This document shows positions 54,119 to 63,967 of a stretch of DNA of 64,000 nt, one piece after another; position 1 is the stretch's first letter, and every line of letters starts with the position of its first letter. The position numbers were made by a program, and so were the translations under genes. Location of the stretch: contig NZ_JBFRGU010000001.1 of the NCBI RefSeq assembly GCF_052115485.1, forward strand, positions 806,001-870,000. The letters are read 5' to 3'. Origin of the DNA: Microvirga sp052115485 (GTDB lineage: Bacteria > Pseudomonadota > Alphaproteobacteria > Rhizobiales > Beijerinckiaceae). The notes beneath the pieces are model-generated. The model worked only from the letters and a program-made list of their open reading frames with translations, had not been told where the DNA came from and made no database searches.

Positions 54119-55159
54119 TTAGCTGCATGAAGGATCAATGTCGTCGGTCTCGAGAGACTTTCGCGCCGAGCCGATGCGATTGAGGATTTCGTAGGCGCCA
54201 AGCATCGCAAGAGCGACGACGAAGGGCACGAGATAGTAGCAAAGTCGATAAAGCAGCAACGCGCCGAGTACCGGCTCCCGAGGGTATTGCCGAAGAGCGA
54301 TCAGGATCGTGGCTTCGAAGACGCCGAGCCCACCGGGTGCGTGGCTCGCCACGCCGAACATCACCGCGAAGATATAAACTGCGAGAAAAGTTTCGAAGCT
54401 GAGATTGTGACCGCCCGGCAGCAGCACAAACAGCACGCCCGCCCCGGCGCAGACATCTCCCGCTCCAATCAGCATCTGCGCCGCGGAAAGGCGAAAGCCA
54501 GGCAGTTCCAGGCGCCAACCTTGAATTCGGACGATTCGCTTCTTCAGCGAAATCCACATCAGATAAGCAATCACCAGCCCCGCCGCGGCGACACCGATCA
54601 ATTGATTGATATGAACGTTGGAATAATAAACGAGATTGGCGACGTCATCCGCACTGCCGACCATGCTCCAGGCGAGGATGAGCGCCATCCCGAGCCAGAA
54701 GGTCACGCCGGCGATCACAGTCAGACTGGCGATCCGGCCGGGGCCGACGCCTCTCGACCCATAAATCCAGTATCGGACCGTTCCGGCAGTCAGGAGAGGA
54801 AACCCCAAGGTGAAACTGATCGCGTAACTCGTGAAGGACGCGAGTGCCGTCGTCCGATACGGCACGTTCAGTTTCAACTGCTTGAGCGCCAGGGCGTCAT
54901 AGCACGTGAGAAGGCTATAGCTGACCGCAGTCAACAGAACGGCGAGACCGATCTGGCGGCCACTCGCCGCCGTGAAGGCGGATTTCAGCTTCTCGGCGTC
55001 CAGGTCGGACACGACATGCCAGAGAACGAGGACGGAAGCCGCAAAGATCAAGATGCTGGCGATAGTGCCAATCCAGGCAAACCGGCGCCGGCGCGCGCCA
55101 GCACGCCCTGCCTCGCCTTCGGCCTCTATCGGAACCGGCTTCGGACTCACGTCGTTCAT
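54119..55159 (-). CDS. YbhN-type/lysylphosphatidylglycerol-synthase-like membrane protein
   Basis: About 346 residues with eight or so hydrophobic segments, matching the UPF0104/LPG-synthase transmembrane domain family. Characteristic parts are YALTCYDA-like SYSLLTCYDALALKQL, SYAISFTLGFPLLTAGTVRY and SHAPGGLGVFEATILIAL. These proteins act as lipid flippases or as the membrane half of MprF; the cytoplasmic lysyl transferase half is absent, so a transport role is more likely. An upstream ATG at 55219 would add 20 residues; neither start has a clear ribosome site. Confidence 0.85.
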   Translation of the reverse strand: MNDVSPKPVPIEAEGEAGRAGARRRRFAWIGTIASILIFAASVLVLWHVVSDLDAEKLKSAFTAASGRQIGLAVLLTAVSYSLLTCYDALALKQLKLNVPYRTTALASFTSYAISFTLGFPLLTAGTVRYWIYGSRGVGPGRIASLTVIAGVTFWLGMALILAWSMVGSADDVANLVYYSNVHINQLIGVAAAGLVIAYLMWISLKKRIVRIQGWRLELPGFRLSAAQMLIGAGDVCAGAGVLFVLLPGGHNLSFETFLAVYIFAVMFGVASHAPGGLGVFEATILIALRQYPREPVLGALLLYRLCYYLVPFVVALAMLGAYEILNRIGSARKSLETDDIDPSCS

Positions 55160-55396
55160 GCGAGAGAAAAGATCACTTTGGTCGACAGCCCCAATTTCCG
55201 GTCCTTGGTCTTCCCGCATTTATGGGCTCTGGAAGAGATCCGCCAGAGGCCAGCGTTCATTACAGCGCCGCTCAAGAAAGAACTACTGTTTGACTGAAAA
55301 AAGTCACAGGTTAAGGTTGTGACTCTGGTTTGGTTGCTATGTAGAGTGCTTCCGCTTTCATGCGAGAGCCATGGACCAGGCACCTTGAGGTCGCGA

Positions 55397-56800
55397 GTGG
55401 AAGTCAAAGACAACGACACCGGATTTTCTCGTTTCGCAGATAGCTTGCCGCAAATTGTCTGGACGAGCGATCCGCGCGGGTCTTTCGCATACCTCAACCG
55501 GCGCTGGTACGACTTTACTGGGCTCGATGCGAGCCAATCCCTTGAAATGGAATGGCTTCAGTTCGTTCATCCGGATGATGCTCGGGTGATCTGGAAGGCC
55601 TGGAAGCGCTCCGTCGATGCGGGCACCCGTTTTGAAGCGGAGTTGCGCCTCAGGTCCGCAAAAGGGGCCTATTCCTGGTTCCTCTGTCAGGCTCTTCCCG
55701 CGCGGGACACGTCCGGTAGCGTCGCGGGGTGGTCAGGCGCCTTCACGAATATCGATACCCAGAAAAACGCCGAAGAAGCACTTCGCCGCACGGATGAGCA
55801 ACACCGTCTCGCGCTCGAAGCCGCAGGCTTGGGAACGTGGAGCCTGAACGTTGGAACCGGCATTGTGAGCTGGGACGAGCAGGCCTGTCGTCTTTTTGGC
55901 GCCCCGCCCGACCATTTGCGTCGCATTGCGCTGGAGGATGCATTCTCCACCATTCATCCGGACGATCGCCCACGGCTGCGGGATTATGTTGCATCCGCTC
56001 TGGCTCCGGAAGCCGACGGGCGGTATCTGACGGAATTCCGCGTCGTTCTGCCTGACGGCAACATTCGATGGATCCGATCGGAGGGGCATGTCGTCTTCGC
56101 GGGCGAAGGCAAGACCCGCCACGCGGTTCGCCTCTCGGGGACTTGCGCAGATGCGACCGAGCGACGCGCATCGCAGGAAGCACAACAGCTTCTGACGCGC
56201 GAGCTCACCCACCGGGTCAAAAATCTCTTCGCCATCACGAGCGGCCTCGTCTCGATGACCGCGCGCACCGCACGGGACCCCAAGGATATGGCGGATGCCT
56301 TGCGGGGTCGGCTCGCGGCTTTGTCGCGTGCGCATGAGCTGGTTCGCCCGACGCCTAGCCCTGAGGGTGGGCAACCCAGCTCTTCGACAAACCTGGCCCG
56401 CTTGATCGAGGCTATCATCGCCCCCTACAAGCAAGAAGGCGACGACCGGATCCTGACCGAGGGCCCCCCGGTCGAAGTGGAGGGTAGCGCCATCACGAGT
56501 CTTGCCCTGGTCCTGCATGAATTGACCACCAACGCCGCAAAATACGGCTGCCTTTCAACACCGAGCGGCAAGCTTACAGTTCGTTGGGACGTCGATGACG
56601 AGACCGTCAGACTGCTCTGGACGGAGATGCACGGCCCCCGCCTGACGGAAGCCCCCACCTTCGAAGGGTTCGGCCATCATCTCGCGCAACGAAGCATCGG
56701 CGGGCAATTGGGCGGCACGCTCGAACACGATTGGCGGCCCGGCGGCCTCGAGGTGCGCATGACCTTGCCGCTCGCCCGCCTTTGCCATAAAGCGCCGTGA
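55397..56800 (+). CDS. PAS-containing HWE-family histidine kinase
   Basis: A 467-residue soluble sensor kinase with two PAS domains (IVWTSDPRGSFAYLNRRWYD at about 20-40 and GLGTWSLNVGTGIVSWDEQA at about 150) and an HWE kinase core. The phospho-His box is ELTHRVKNLFAI, and the W-x-E motif of the ATPase domain is LLWTEMHGP. PAS plus HWE proteins often sense light or redox state, but no flavin-binding Cys motif was found. GTG at 55397 has GAGG six bases upstream and is preferred to the GTG at 55319. Confidence 0.9.
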   Translation: MEVKDNDTGFSRFADSLPQIVWTSDPRGSFAYLNRRWYDFTGLDASQSLEMEWLQFVHPDDARVIWKAWKRSVDAGTRFEAELRLRSAKGAYSWFLCQALPARDTSGSVAGWSGAFTNIDTQKNAEEALRRTDEQHRLALEAAGLGTWSLNVGTGIVSWDEQACRLFGAPPDHLRRIALEDAFSTIHPDDRPRLRDYVASALAPEADGRYLTEFRVVLPDGNIRWIRSEGHVVFAGEGKTRHAVRLSGTCADATERRASQEAQQLLTRELTHRVKNLFAITSGLVSMTARTARDPKDMADALRGRLAALSRAHELVRPTPSPEGGQPSSSTNLARLIEAIIAPYKQEGDDRILTEGPPVEVEGSAITSLALVLHELTTNAAKYGCLSTPSGKLTVRWDVDDETVRLLWTEMHGPRLTEAPTFEGFGHHLAQRSIGGQLGGTLEHDWRPGGLEVRMTLPLARLCHKAP

Positions 56801-56830
56801 CCGCCGTTCGGGGATCGGAGCTTGAAAGTC

Positions 56831-57394
56831 ATGGCCGGGCATAATCTCGCGCTATCCTCCCGCCGCGTTCTCATCCTGGGCGGCGCCCGGTCGGGTAAGA
56901 GCCGGACGGCGCAGGAATTGGCGGAAGCAAGCGGTCTGGAGCCGATCTACGTGGCGACCGCACAAGCCTGGGACGATGAGATGCGTGAGCGCATCGCACA
57001 TCATCGCGCCGCCCGCGATGGACGATGGCGGACCCATGAAGAACCGATCCATCTCGCGGATGCCATCCGCTCGCAAACAAGCGCATCTCGCATCGTGCTT
57101 GTTGATTGCCTGACGCTTTGGCTCTCCAACATCATGCTGGCCGAACGCGATCTTGAATCCGCCATGGCGGTTCTGGATAAGGCGGTAGTCGGAACGGCGG
57201 GCTCCCTGGTGCTCGTCTCGAATGAAGTCGGTCAGGGAATCGTGCCGGATACCCCGCTCGGACGTGCCTTTCGGGATGAGCAGGGTCGTCTCAACCAACG
57301 CATGGCCGCCCTTTGCGACACGGTGATCCTCGTCGCCGCAGGCTGTCCCCTGGTGATCAAGCCCGCACCCGTCTTGAACGTGACGTTCTCATGA
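56831..57394 (+). CDS. cobU: Adenosylcobinamide kinase / adenosylcobinamide-phosphate guanylyltransferase
   Basis: A 187-residue bifunctional enzyme of the nucleotide-loop assembly of cobalamin. The P-loop is GGARSGKSRTAQ, and the guanylylation His is in RIAHHRAARDGRW. VDCLTLWLSNIM and VSNEVGQGIVPDTPLGRAFRD are family signatures. ATG at 56831; a TTG at 56822 is also possible. Its end overlaps the cobQ start (ATGA). Confidence 0.96.
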   Translation: MAGHNLALSSRRVLILGGARSGKSRTAQELAEASGLEPIYVATAQAWDDEMRERIAHHRAARDGRWRTHEEPIHLADAIRSQTSASRIVLVDCLTLWLSNIMLAERDLESAMAVLDKAVVGTAGSLVLVSNEVGQGIVPDTPLGRAFRDEQGRLNQRMAALCDTVILVAAGCPLVIKPAPVLNVTFS

Positions 57395-58860
57395 CCGCGC
57401 ACACGCCCACCATCATGATTCAGGGCACCGGATCGAATGTCGGGAAATCTGTTCTCGTCGCGGGCCTCTGCCGGCTCTTCACGCGACAGGGTCTGCGCGT
57501 GCGTCCCTTCAAGCCGCAGAACATGTCGAACAACGCGGCTGCTGTGGAAGGCGGCGAAATCGGACGTGCACAAGCCCTGCAAGCGCGTGCCGCGCGCGTC
57601 GCTCCGAACGTGCATATGAACCCCGTTCTGCTGAAGCCTGAGACGGATCGTCGTTCGCAGATCATCGTGCAAGGTCAACGGTTCGGGCAGCTCGATGCGG
57701 CAAGTTACCGAAGCCGCGAAAGCCTCCTCCCTTTTGTTATCGACAGTTTCACAAGACTCGGCGACGGCGCGGACCTCATCGTCGTGGAGGGTGCGGGCAG
57801 CCCGGCTGAAACCAATCTGCGCGCGGGCGACATTGCGAATATGGGCTTTGCCCATGCGGCTCGGGTTCCCGTCATTCTCGTCGGCGACATCGACCGTGGC
57901 GGCGTCATCGCGAGTCTTGTCGGAACCCACGCCGTTCTCGACTCGAACGACCGCGCACTCATACGCGCTTTCCTGATCAACAAATTTCGCGGCGATGCAC
58001 GCCTCTTCGACGAAGGCGCGCGCACGATCGAAGACATGACGGGATGGAATGCTCTCGGAATCGTACCTTGGTTCCCCGCAGCGCATAAACTGCCCGCGGA
58101 AGACGCTATCGATATTGCTTCGACCGGACAATCGGATTGCGGCTTGAAGATCGCGGTTCCGATCCTGCCTCGCATCGCGAATTTCGACGATCTCGATCCT
58201 CTCAAGCTCGACTCATCCGTCGCCCTGACGATGGTGCCGCCGGGCTCCCCGCTGCCGGGCGATACGGATCTCGTCATCCTGCCGGGATCGAAGGCGACGA
58301 TTGCCGATCTCGCTTTCCTGCGCGCTCAAGGATGGGACATCGACATCAAGGCGCATGTGCGTCGCGGCGGCCATGTGCTCGGATTATGCGGCGGATATCA
58401 GATGCTCGGGCGAGCGATTGCAGACCCGCACGGTGTCGAGGGCAAGCCCGAACAGGTCGAGGGATTAGGTCTTCTTGACGTCGAGACTTATCTTGCCGCC
58501 GACAAGACCGTGCGCACGGTAAGGGCCCTGCACAAAGCCAGCGGCACGCCGCTATCGGCCTACGAAATCCATATGGGGCGCACGGATGGACCCGACACTT
58601 CCCGCGCGCCGTTCGCGCTGGATGGCTGTCCCGAAGGAGCGTCGTCCGCGGATGGGCGTATTCTCGGAACCTATCTCCACGGACTGTTCTCTGCCGATGA
58701 ATTCCGCTCCGCATTTTTGCGGAGCCTGCGCCCGGAATTATCGTTCGACGACCTTCGTTACGAGGTAGAAGTCGAGCGCACGCTCGACGCTCTGGCCGAT
58801 CATCTCGAACAACATCTCGATGCGCAGCGCATTCTCGATATCGCGCGTACGGGACTTTGA
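57391..58860 (+). CDS. cobQ: Cobyric acid synthase
   Basis: A 489-residue enzyme that amidates four side chains of adenosylcobyrinic acid diamide. It has an N-terminal ATP-dependent dethiobiotin-synthetase-like domain (QGTGSNVGKSVLVAGLCRLF and PFKPQNMSNN) and a C-terminal class I glutamine amidotransferase-like domain with the nucleophile Cys in VLGLCGGYQMLG and the His in GTYLHGLF. It overlaps cobU by four bases. Confidence 0.97.
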   Translation: MTAHTPTIMIQGTGSNVGKSVLVAGLCRLFTRQGLRVRPFKPQNMSNNAAAVEGGEIGRAQALQARAARVAPNVHMNPVLLKPETDRRSQIIVQGQRFGQLDAASYRSRESLLPFVIDSFTRLGDGADLIVVEGAGSPAETNLRAGDIANMGFAHAARVPVILVGDIDRGGVIASLVGTHAVLDSNDRALIRAFLINKFRGDARLFDEGARTIEDMTGWNALGIVPWFPAAHKLPAEDAIDIASTGQSDCGLKIAVPILPRIANFDDLDPLKLDSSVALTMVPPGSPLPGDTDLVILPGSKATIADLAFLRAQGWDIDIKAHVRRGGHVLGLCGGYQMLGRAIADPHGVEGKPEQVEGLGLLDVETYLAADKTVRTVRALHKASGTPLSAYEIHMGRTDGPDTSRAPFALDGCPEGASSADGRILGTYLHGLFSADEFRSAFLRSLRPELSFDDLRYEVEVERTLDALADHLEQHLDAQRILDIARTGL

Positions 58861-59712
58861 TCAGCGAACCTTCGTCTTCACTTCACTTGCAATGGCATCG
58901 ATGGCGGCCGACGTCGAAGGGCCACCGCAAATCATCAGGTTTCCAGCGATGAGCAGGCGTCGGTCTGCCGGAACCGCGTCAGCGAGCGCAGGATGCGTCA
59001 ACAAGGCAGAGCCGTTGTCGATCGTGCGACCGACCGCTTCATCCATCATGAGATAATCGGGCGGTGTCGTCACAAGGCTTTCGAGACGGGAAACGCCGCC
59101 GCGCCGCAGACCGAGCTTCTCCTGCTGAAGTGCAAAGCCCATATGACGCAGGATTTCGCTCACCAGCGAGTCGGTGGAAGGCACGAAGCCACGGCGATAA
59201 TAGACAAGAACGCTGCGCCCCGACGGCACGATATCCTTCGCTCGTGCGAGCGCCGCATCGATCTCGGCAATCAAGGCCTCACCGCGTTCTGGATGACCAA
59301 TGCGTTGCGCAACCTCACGGATCTGTTTTCGTCCGTGATCGAGGTTGCGCCAAGGTTCGAGTGTCAGCACGTCGAAGCCCTGCCGCTTCAAAAGAGCCGT
59401 TCGCGCCTGCTGGCCGAAGGTCCCGGCGAGAACCAGGCCGGCTCCGCTGAACAGGATGGTCTCCCCCTTCCCTGAATTGACAGGGATGTCGTCGACACGA
59501 TCAGCGAGAAACGAGATCGAACGATCCTTCGCAAGCGGGCTCAAGGATGCAATTTGGCTTCTCTCGGCCAGCGCCAGCAGCAATTGATCGGCGCAGAGGT
59601 TGAGCGACACGATCCGCTGCGGGCGCGTTTGCGCCACGGCCGCTTCGCTCCAAAGCGCCAGAGTGGCGAGAACAAGCCATCCCAGGAACCTCTGTTTGGA
59701 GAGTTGCGGCAT
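58861..59712 (-). CDS. Periplasmic cobalamin (BtuF-like) binding protein
   Basis: A 283-residue class III solute-binding protein. Signal peptide FLGWLVLATLALWSEAAVA is cleaved before QTRPQR. The mature part begins RIVSLNLCADQLLLAL and shows TLEPWRNLDHGRKQIREVA, a pattern of corrinoid or ferric-siderophore binding proteins. Its place between cobQ and btuB favours cobalamin. No btuC or btuD permease/ATPase gene is in the window. The 41-base longer frames upstream of 59712 lack signal character. Confidence 0.88.
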   Translation of the reverse strand: MPQLSKQRFLGWLVLATLALWSEAAVAQTRPQRIVSLNLCADQLLLALAERSQIASLSPLAKDRSISFLADRVDDIPVNSGKGETILFSGAGLVLAGTFGQQARTALLKRQGFDVLTLEPWRNLDHGRKQIREVAQRIGHPERGEALIAEIDAALARAKDIVPSGRSVLVYYRRGFVPSTDSLVSEILRHMGFALQQEKLGLRRGGVSRLESLVTTPPDYLMMDEAVGRTIDNGSALLTHPALADAVPADRRLLIAGNLMICGGPSTSAAIDAIASEVKTKVR

Positions 59713-59740
59713 CGAAAGAGAGCCTCTATGAGACAAGCAT

Positions 59741-59943
59741 TGACGTTGGTGCCCCGATGATCGGGGTGAAACGGGAACACGGTGCGGATGTCTCATCCCA
59801 TTCCGTGGCTGCCCCCGCAACTGTAAGCGGTGAGCGGCGGTCCTTCATGCCACTGTTGCTCCACGCGCGGCAAGCGCAAGAGCATTCGGGAAGGCGGACT
59901 GCCTGCTACGACCCGCGAGCCAGGAGACCGGCCTGCGTCGTCA
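59741..59943 (+). promoter_or_regulatory. Cobalamin riboswitch in front of btuB
   Basis: Conserved parts in order: GGTGCCCC, AACGGGAACACGGTG, GGCTGCCCCCGCAACTGTAA, the B12 box neighbourhood GCCACTG, GGGAAGGCG and GAGCCAGGAGACC. TGACG (59741-59745) can pair with CGTCA (59939-59943) to close the outer stem. It should turn down btuB when adenosylcobalamin is plentiful. Confidence 0.95.
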
Positions 59944-59983
59944 CTCATGCCATGTTCGCCGGTGGGGCGAGCAGGAGGTCTCT

Positions 59984-61966
59984 ATGTCGAAGTCTTCAGC
60001 CCGCGTTCTCGCGGCGGGTCTGTCCCTGTGCCTTATCCAGATTGGTGAGGCTTACGCCCAATCCCCCTCCACGCAGAATCAGACCATCGCACTTGATGAA
60101 ATCGTCGTAACCGCAACGCGCACGCCGCTTGATATCACCAAGGCAGGCAGCGCCATCTCGGTCATCACTGCGGAGGAGATCGCAAAGGAATCGCCCAAAA
60201 GCCTGGCCGACGTGCTGCGCCGCGTGCCCGGCCTGTCGGTGGTCGAAGCCGGAGGTCCGGGGAGCACGACGCTGGTGCGTATTCGTGGCGCGGAATCAGG
60301 CCAGACACTCGTCCTCATCGATGGCGTGCGCGTAAACGATCCCTCCTCTTCCGCAGGTGAATTCGATTTCGCCAATCTTGTCGCAACCGATATCGAACGC
60401 ATCGAGGTTTTGCGCGGCCCGCAATCCGCCCTTTACGGGTCCGATGCCATCGGCGGCGTCATCAATGTCATCACACGCAAAGGCGAAGGTGCGCCGCGCT
60501 TCAACACAAGTGTGGAAGCAGGATCCTACAGCATGAAGTCGGTGCGTGCCGCCGTCTCCGGCGCCAGCGGGCCACTCTCCTACGCCTTTTCATTGACCGG
60601 TTTCGATACGGCGGGTTTCTCGCGCTACGGTTATCGCATCGGGCGCATCGAGAACACCCGTCTCTGGCCGCTCGAGCCCGACAGCGCCCAACGCCTCGGC
60701 GCCTCGGGTCGTGTCGGCGTCACGCTTTCACCGGATGTCGAGGTCGAATTCGGCGGCTATGCCAGTGGGAACAACGCTCAATACGACGCCGCGTTTGGCG
60801 AGTTCCCCGATACGCCATCCCGGTCTCGCCAACAACTTCTCGAGGGCTATTCGCGCCTCACCGCCTACACGTTCGACCGCGCGCTACGCAACACGGTCAT
60901 GGTGTCAGCGACGCGCACGCGACGCGACTATCGTGACGTGAGTTACTTCGGCTTTCCGCTCTCCACATCCAGGTCGAACAGCGACTATGCCGGTGACAGA
61001 GTCGCTGCGGAATACCAGGGCGATCTCAATCTCGGAACGTTCGGCCTCCTCACCTTCGGCGCGAAGCTGGAGCGGGATCGGCTTGTCTCCACATCACGCG
61101 ACGTGCTCCCTTTCCCCGGCCCGGTGATCGAGACGAACGATGCCGCGCAAACGACGCGTTCCGTCTTTGCGCAGCACCAGATCACTCTTTTCGAGAATCT
61201 ACATCTCTCGTTCGGTGGGCGCTTCGACGACATCGTCGATGGTGACCGTTTCGGCACATGGCGCACGACGGCGGCCTATGACATTCCCGGTAGCGACACG
61301 ACGCTTCGCGCAAGTCTCGGTACCGGCGCGAAGGCACCGAGCCTATTCCAGCAATTCGACCCGACCTATGGAACGCCGGGACTGGAGGCGGAGCGCTCCG
61401 TCGGCTTCGATATCGGATTCGACCAGCGCATGATGAACGACCGGCTCACGCTTTCCGCGACATTCTTCGCGAACCGATTCCGTGATCTCATCGATTTCAC
61501 GTTCGATGCGAACGCCTGCGCACCTGCTCAAGTCTATGGTTGCTATCTCAACATCGACCGGGCGCGCAGCACGGGCGTCGAACTATCGGCCGACATGGAC
61601 ATCGTGCCCTTACTTCTGCGCATGAAGGCGGTTTATACGCACACGGAAGCGTTTGACGAGGAGACGTCCTGGCGTCTTGCGCGGCGACCCGCCGACACCG
61701 GACGTCTCGGCCTGATCGTGACACCGATGCAGGGGCTTTCCATCGAACCAACCGTCATTTTCACCGGCACGCGCTTTTCGTCACCGGGTGAGCAGAACAA
61801 GCTGCAGCCTTATGCGCGCTTCGACATCTATACGGCGTACAAGGTCAACGAGACGTTCAGCCTCTTTGCTCGGGCCGAGAACCTGACGGATGCCCGGTAC
61901 GAAGAGGTCTATAATTACGGCACGGCCGGTCGCTCGTTCTCCGCGGGCTTGCGCGCCACCTGGTAG
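59984..61966 (+). CDS. btuB: TonB-dependent vitamin B12 outer-membrane receptor
   Basis: A 660-residue outer-membrane receptor. A signal peptide (LAAGLSLCLIQIGEAYA) precedes the TonB box region DEIVVTATRTPLDI. The plug domain holds LVLIDGVRVNDPSSS and LRGPQSALYGSDAIGGVIN, and the barrel ends RSFSAGLRATW with a terminal aromatic residue. AGGAGG lies five bases before the ATG. The riboswitch and the cobalamin genes around it support B12 as substrate. Confidence 0.95.
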   Translation: MSKSSARVLAAGLSLCLIQIGEAYAQSPSTQNQTIALDEIVVTATRTPLDITKAGSAISVITAEEIAKESPKSLADVLRRVPGLSVVEAGGPGSTTLVRIRGAESGQTLVLIDGVRVNDPSSSAGEFDFANLVATDIERIEVLRGPQSALYGSDAIGGVINVITRKGEGAPRFNTSVEAGSYSMKSVRAAVSGASGPLSYAFSLTGFDTAGFSRYGYRIGRIENTRLWPLEPDSAQRLGASGRVGVTLSPDVEVEFGGYASGNNAQYDAAFGEFPDTPSRSRQQLLEGYSRLTAYTFDRALRNTVMVSATRTRRDYRDVSYFGFPLSTSRSNSDYAGDRVAAEYQGDLNLGTFGLLTFGAKLERDRLVSTSRDVLPFPGPVIETNDAAQTTRSVFAQHQITLFENLHLSFGGRFDDIVDGDRFGTWRTTAAYDIPGSDTTLRASLGTGAKAPSLFQQFDPTYGTPGLEAERSVGFDIGFDQRMMNDRLTLSATFFANRFRDLIDFTFDANACAPAQVYGCYLNIDRARSTGVELSADMDIVPLLLRMKAVYTHTEAFDEETSWRLARRPADTGRLGLIVTPMQGLSIEPTVIFTGTRFSSPGEQNKLQPYARFDIYTAYKVNETFSLFARAENLTDARYEEVYNYGTAGRSFSAGLRATW

Positions 61967-61972
61967 AGAGGC

Positions 61973-62953
61973 TCACAGCAGCGTCGCGGCCAGCAGCAGA
62001 GCGATGAGCACTGCCTGCAAGCCACAAGCGGCGCGATAGACGACAAGGGCGCGGCGGATGTCGGCAATGCCGGCCTCTGTCCGCCCATCACCCATCCATT
62101 GATCCTGCACCTTCACGCCGCCGTAGACGCGCGGGCCCGCGAGGCGAAGACCGAGCGCACCCGCCATCGCCGCCTCCGGCCAGCCAGCGTTGGGCGAGCG
62201 ATGATGCCGTGCGTCGCGCAACACCGCACGTAACGCGGCACCCGCCTTGCAACCCGGCACAAAAGCTGCAGCGCTGGCGATCAGGAGAGCCGATAACCGA
62301 GAGGCAGGAAGGTTGATCCAATCGTCGAGACGCGCCGCCGCCCACCCGAAGGCCTCATGACGCGGCGAGCGGTGGCCGATCATGCTATCCGCCGTGTTGA
62401 CGGCCTTGTAGGCCACGCCACCAGGCAATCCTGCAAGGGCGAGATAGAAAGCAGGGGCGACGATGCCGTCGGAAAAATTCTCCGCCAGACTCTCGATGGC
62501 CGCGCGGGCCACCGCCGCCTCGTCCAATGTCTGCGGATCACGGCCGACGATCTGCGAAACCGCCTGCCGACCCTGCACCAGACCGACTTGCAAACCATCA
62601 GCCACGCGAGCGACATGGTCATGAAGGCTGCGCTGGGCTACGAGGCTGCTCGCAAGAACACCAGAAAGGATCACCGAAAAGCCATCGAGGACGGCCTGCG
62701 CTCCGACTTCGTAGGTAATCGTCAGCCCGAGCGACATGACAAGAACTGCGGCCAGCGCAAGAATGCCAAGCCGACGACGGAACGCGAACGAAAAATCCTC
62801 CCGGTTGAATCTCGTGTCGAGGCCTGCGATCAAGGCACCGATCCACGTGACCGGATGGCCGATACGAGCGAAAAACCACGCTGGGTAGCCGCAAACGCTC
62901 TCGACCGCGAGGGCGATCAAGGCGACGGACAGGCTGGCGGAAAAAACGGTCAT
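61973..62953 (-). CDS. cobD: Adenosylcobinamide-phosphate synthase (CbiB/CobD)
   Basis: A 326-residue membrane enzyme that attaches the aminopropanol linker to adenosylcobyric acid. It has several hydrophobic segments and signature stretches GYPAWFFARIGHPVTWIGAL, ESLAENFSDGIVAPAFYLAL and AVNTADSMIGH. ATGs at 62953, 62989 and 63007 are possible; 62953 gives the shortest typical N-terminus but has no ribosome site. It converges on btuB and diverges from cobC. Confidence 0.94.
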   Translation of the reverse strand: MTVFSASLSVALIALAVESVCGYPAWFFARIGHPVTWIGALIAGLDTRFNREDFSFAFRRRLGILALAAVLVMSLGLTITYEVGAQAVLDGFSVILSGVLASSLVAQRSLHDHVARVADGLQVGLVQGRQAVSQIVGRDPQTLDEAAVARAAIESLAENFSDGIVAPAFYLALAGLPGGVAYKAVNTADSMIGHRSPRHEAFGWAAARLDDWINLPASRLSALLIASAAAFVPGCKAGAALRAVLRDARHHRSPNAGWPEAAMAGALGLRLAGPRVYGGVKVQDQWMGDGRTEAGIADIRRALVVYRAACGLQAVLIALLLAATLL

Positions 62954-62983
62954 CGGGTCTGGAGTAGGAGAGGAAGACGAGCC

Positions 62984-63967
62984 ATGCATCACGGCGGCAA
63001 CCTTCATGACGCAAAAACTCTGTTTCCGGAAGCGCCGGAGCCATGGCTCGACCTATCCACAGGCATCAACCCCAATGCCTATCCCTTCACACCGCCGGAT
63101 CCACGTGCCTATACGCGCCTGCCCGCACCGCAGGAGCTTCGTCGTGTGGAAGAAGCCGCTGCGCGGGCCTATGGCGTCGGCGACGCCACCCGCATCGTCG
63201 CAGGCGCGGGATCGCAGGCTCTGATCCAGACACTCCCTCGCCTGCGTTCGCCATCCAGGGTCGCCATACTGGGTCCCACCTATAACGAACACGGGATCTG
63301 CTGGATCCGCGAAGGGCACCACGTCACGACCGTCTCCGATCTCGCCGAAGCTTTTGCGCAGAACGCCGAAGTCGTCATCGTGGTGAACCCGAACAATCCC
63401 GACGGGCGCGTCATCGGACAAGAGAGACTCGCCAAGGCTGCGGCGCGACTTGCGAAGAATGACGGTTGGCTCGTGATCGATGAGGCGTTCGCTGATCTTG
63501 AGGACGGCATCTCGGTCGCGTCTCTCGATCTGCCCGCGACAATCGTGCTCCGCTCATTCGGCAAGGCCTATGGCCTCGCGGGGGTGAGGCTCGGTTTCTC
63601 CATTGCACAGCATGAATTGAGCGAAAGAATTCGAAGCGCTCTAGGCTCCTGGCCCGTGGCAGGCCCTGCCCTGTCCATCGGCTTCGATACGCTGACGGAC
63701 GGCATTTGGCTCGAACAGCAGAAGCTCATCGCGCAGAAAGCGGCCACCGATCTGGACAATCTTCTCATGAAAGCTGGCTTCGCCATCGTCGGCGGAACGA
63801 AACTCTTCCGACTCGCCCACCATGAAGAAGCCTGGGCCAGATTTGAGAGCCTCGCGCGCGCAGGCATCTGGGTTCGAAAGTTCCATCATGACCATGCCGT
63901 TCTCCGCTTCGGATTGCCGCACGAGGATGATGCAGCGCGCCTTGAATCCGCTCTGCGCGCTCTTTGA
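62984..63967 (+). CDS. cobC: Threonine-phosphate decarboxylase-like enzyme (CobC)
   Basis: A 327-residue PLP enzyme of aminotransferase fold I. PLP-site features are VVNPNNPDGRVIG, VIDEAFADLE and the lysine in LRSFGKAYGLAGVRLGF. The N-terminal DLSTGINPNAYPF is characteristic of CobC/CobD-type enzymes that supply aminopropanol phosphate in cobalamin synthesis. The ATG at 62984 follows GGAGAGGA. 31 bases lie between it and the divergent cobD start. Confidence 0.95.
   Translation: MHHGGNLHDAKTLFPEAPEPWLDLSTGINPNAYPFTPPDPRAYTRLPAPQELRRVEEAAARAYGVGDATRIVAGAGSQALIQTLPRLRSPSRVAILGPTYNEHGICWIREGHHVTTVSDLAEAFAQNAEVVIVVNPNNPDGRVIGQERLAKAAARLAKNDGWLVIDEAFADLEDGISVASLDLPATIVLRSFGKAYGLAGVRLGFSIAQHELSERIRSALGSWPVAGPALSIGFDTLTDGIWLEQQKLIAQKAATDLDNLLMKAGFAIVGGTKLFRLAHHEEAWARFESLARAGIWVRKFHHDHAVLRFGLPHEDDAARLESALRAL

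Noticed and set aside
62357..62983. A 209-residue N-terminal extension of cobC.
   Set aside because: It lies opposite cobD, is rich in Arg and His without known features, and cobC has a proper ribosome site at 62984.
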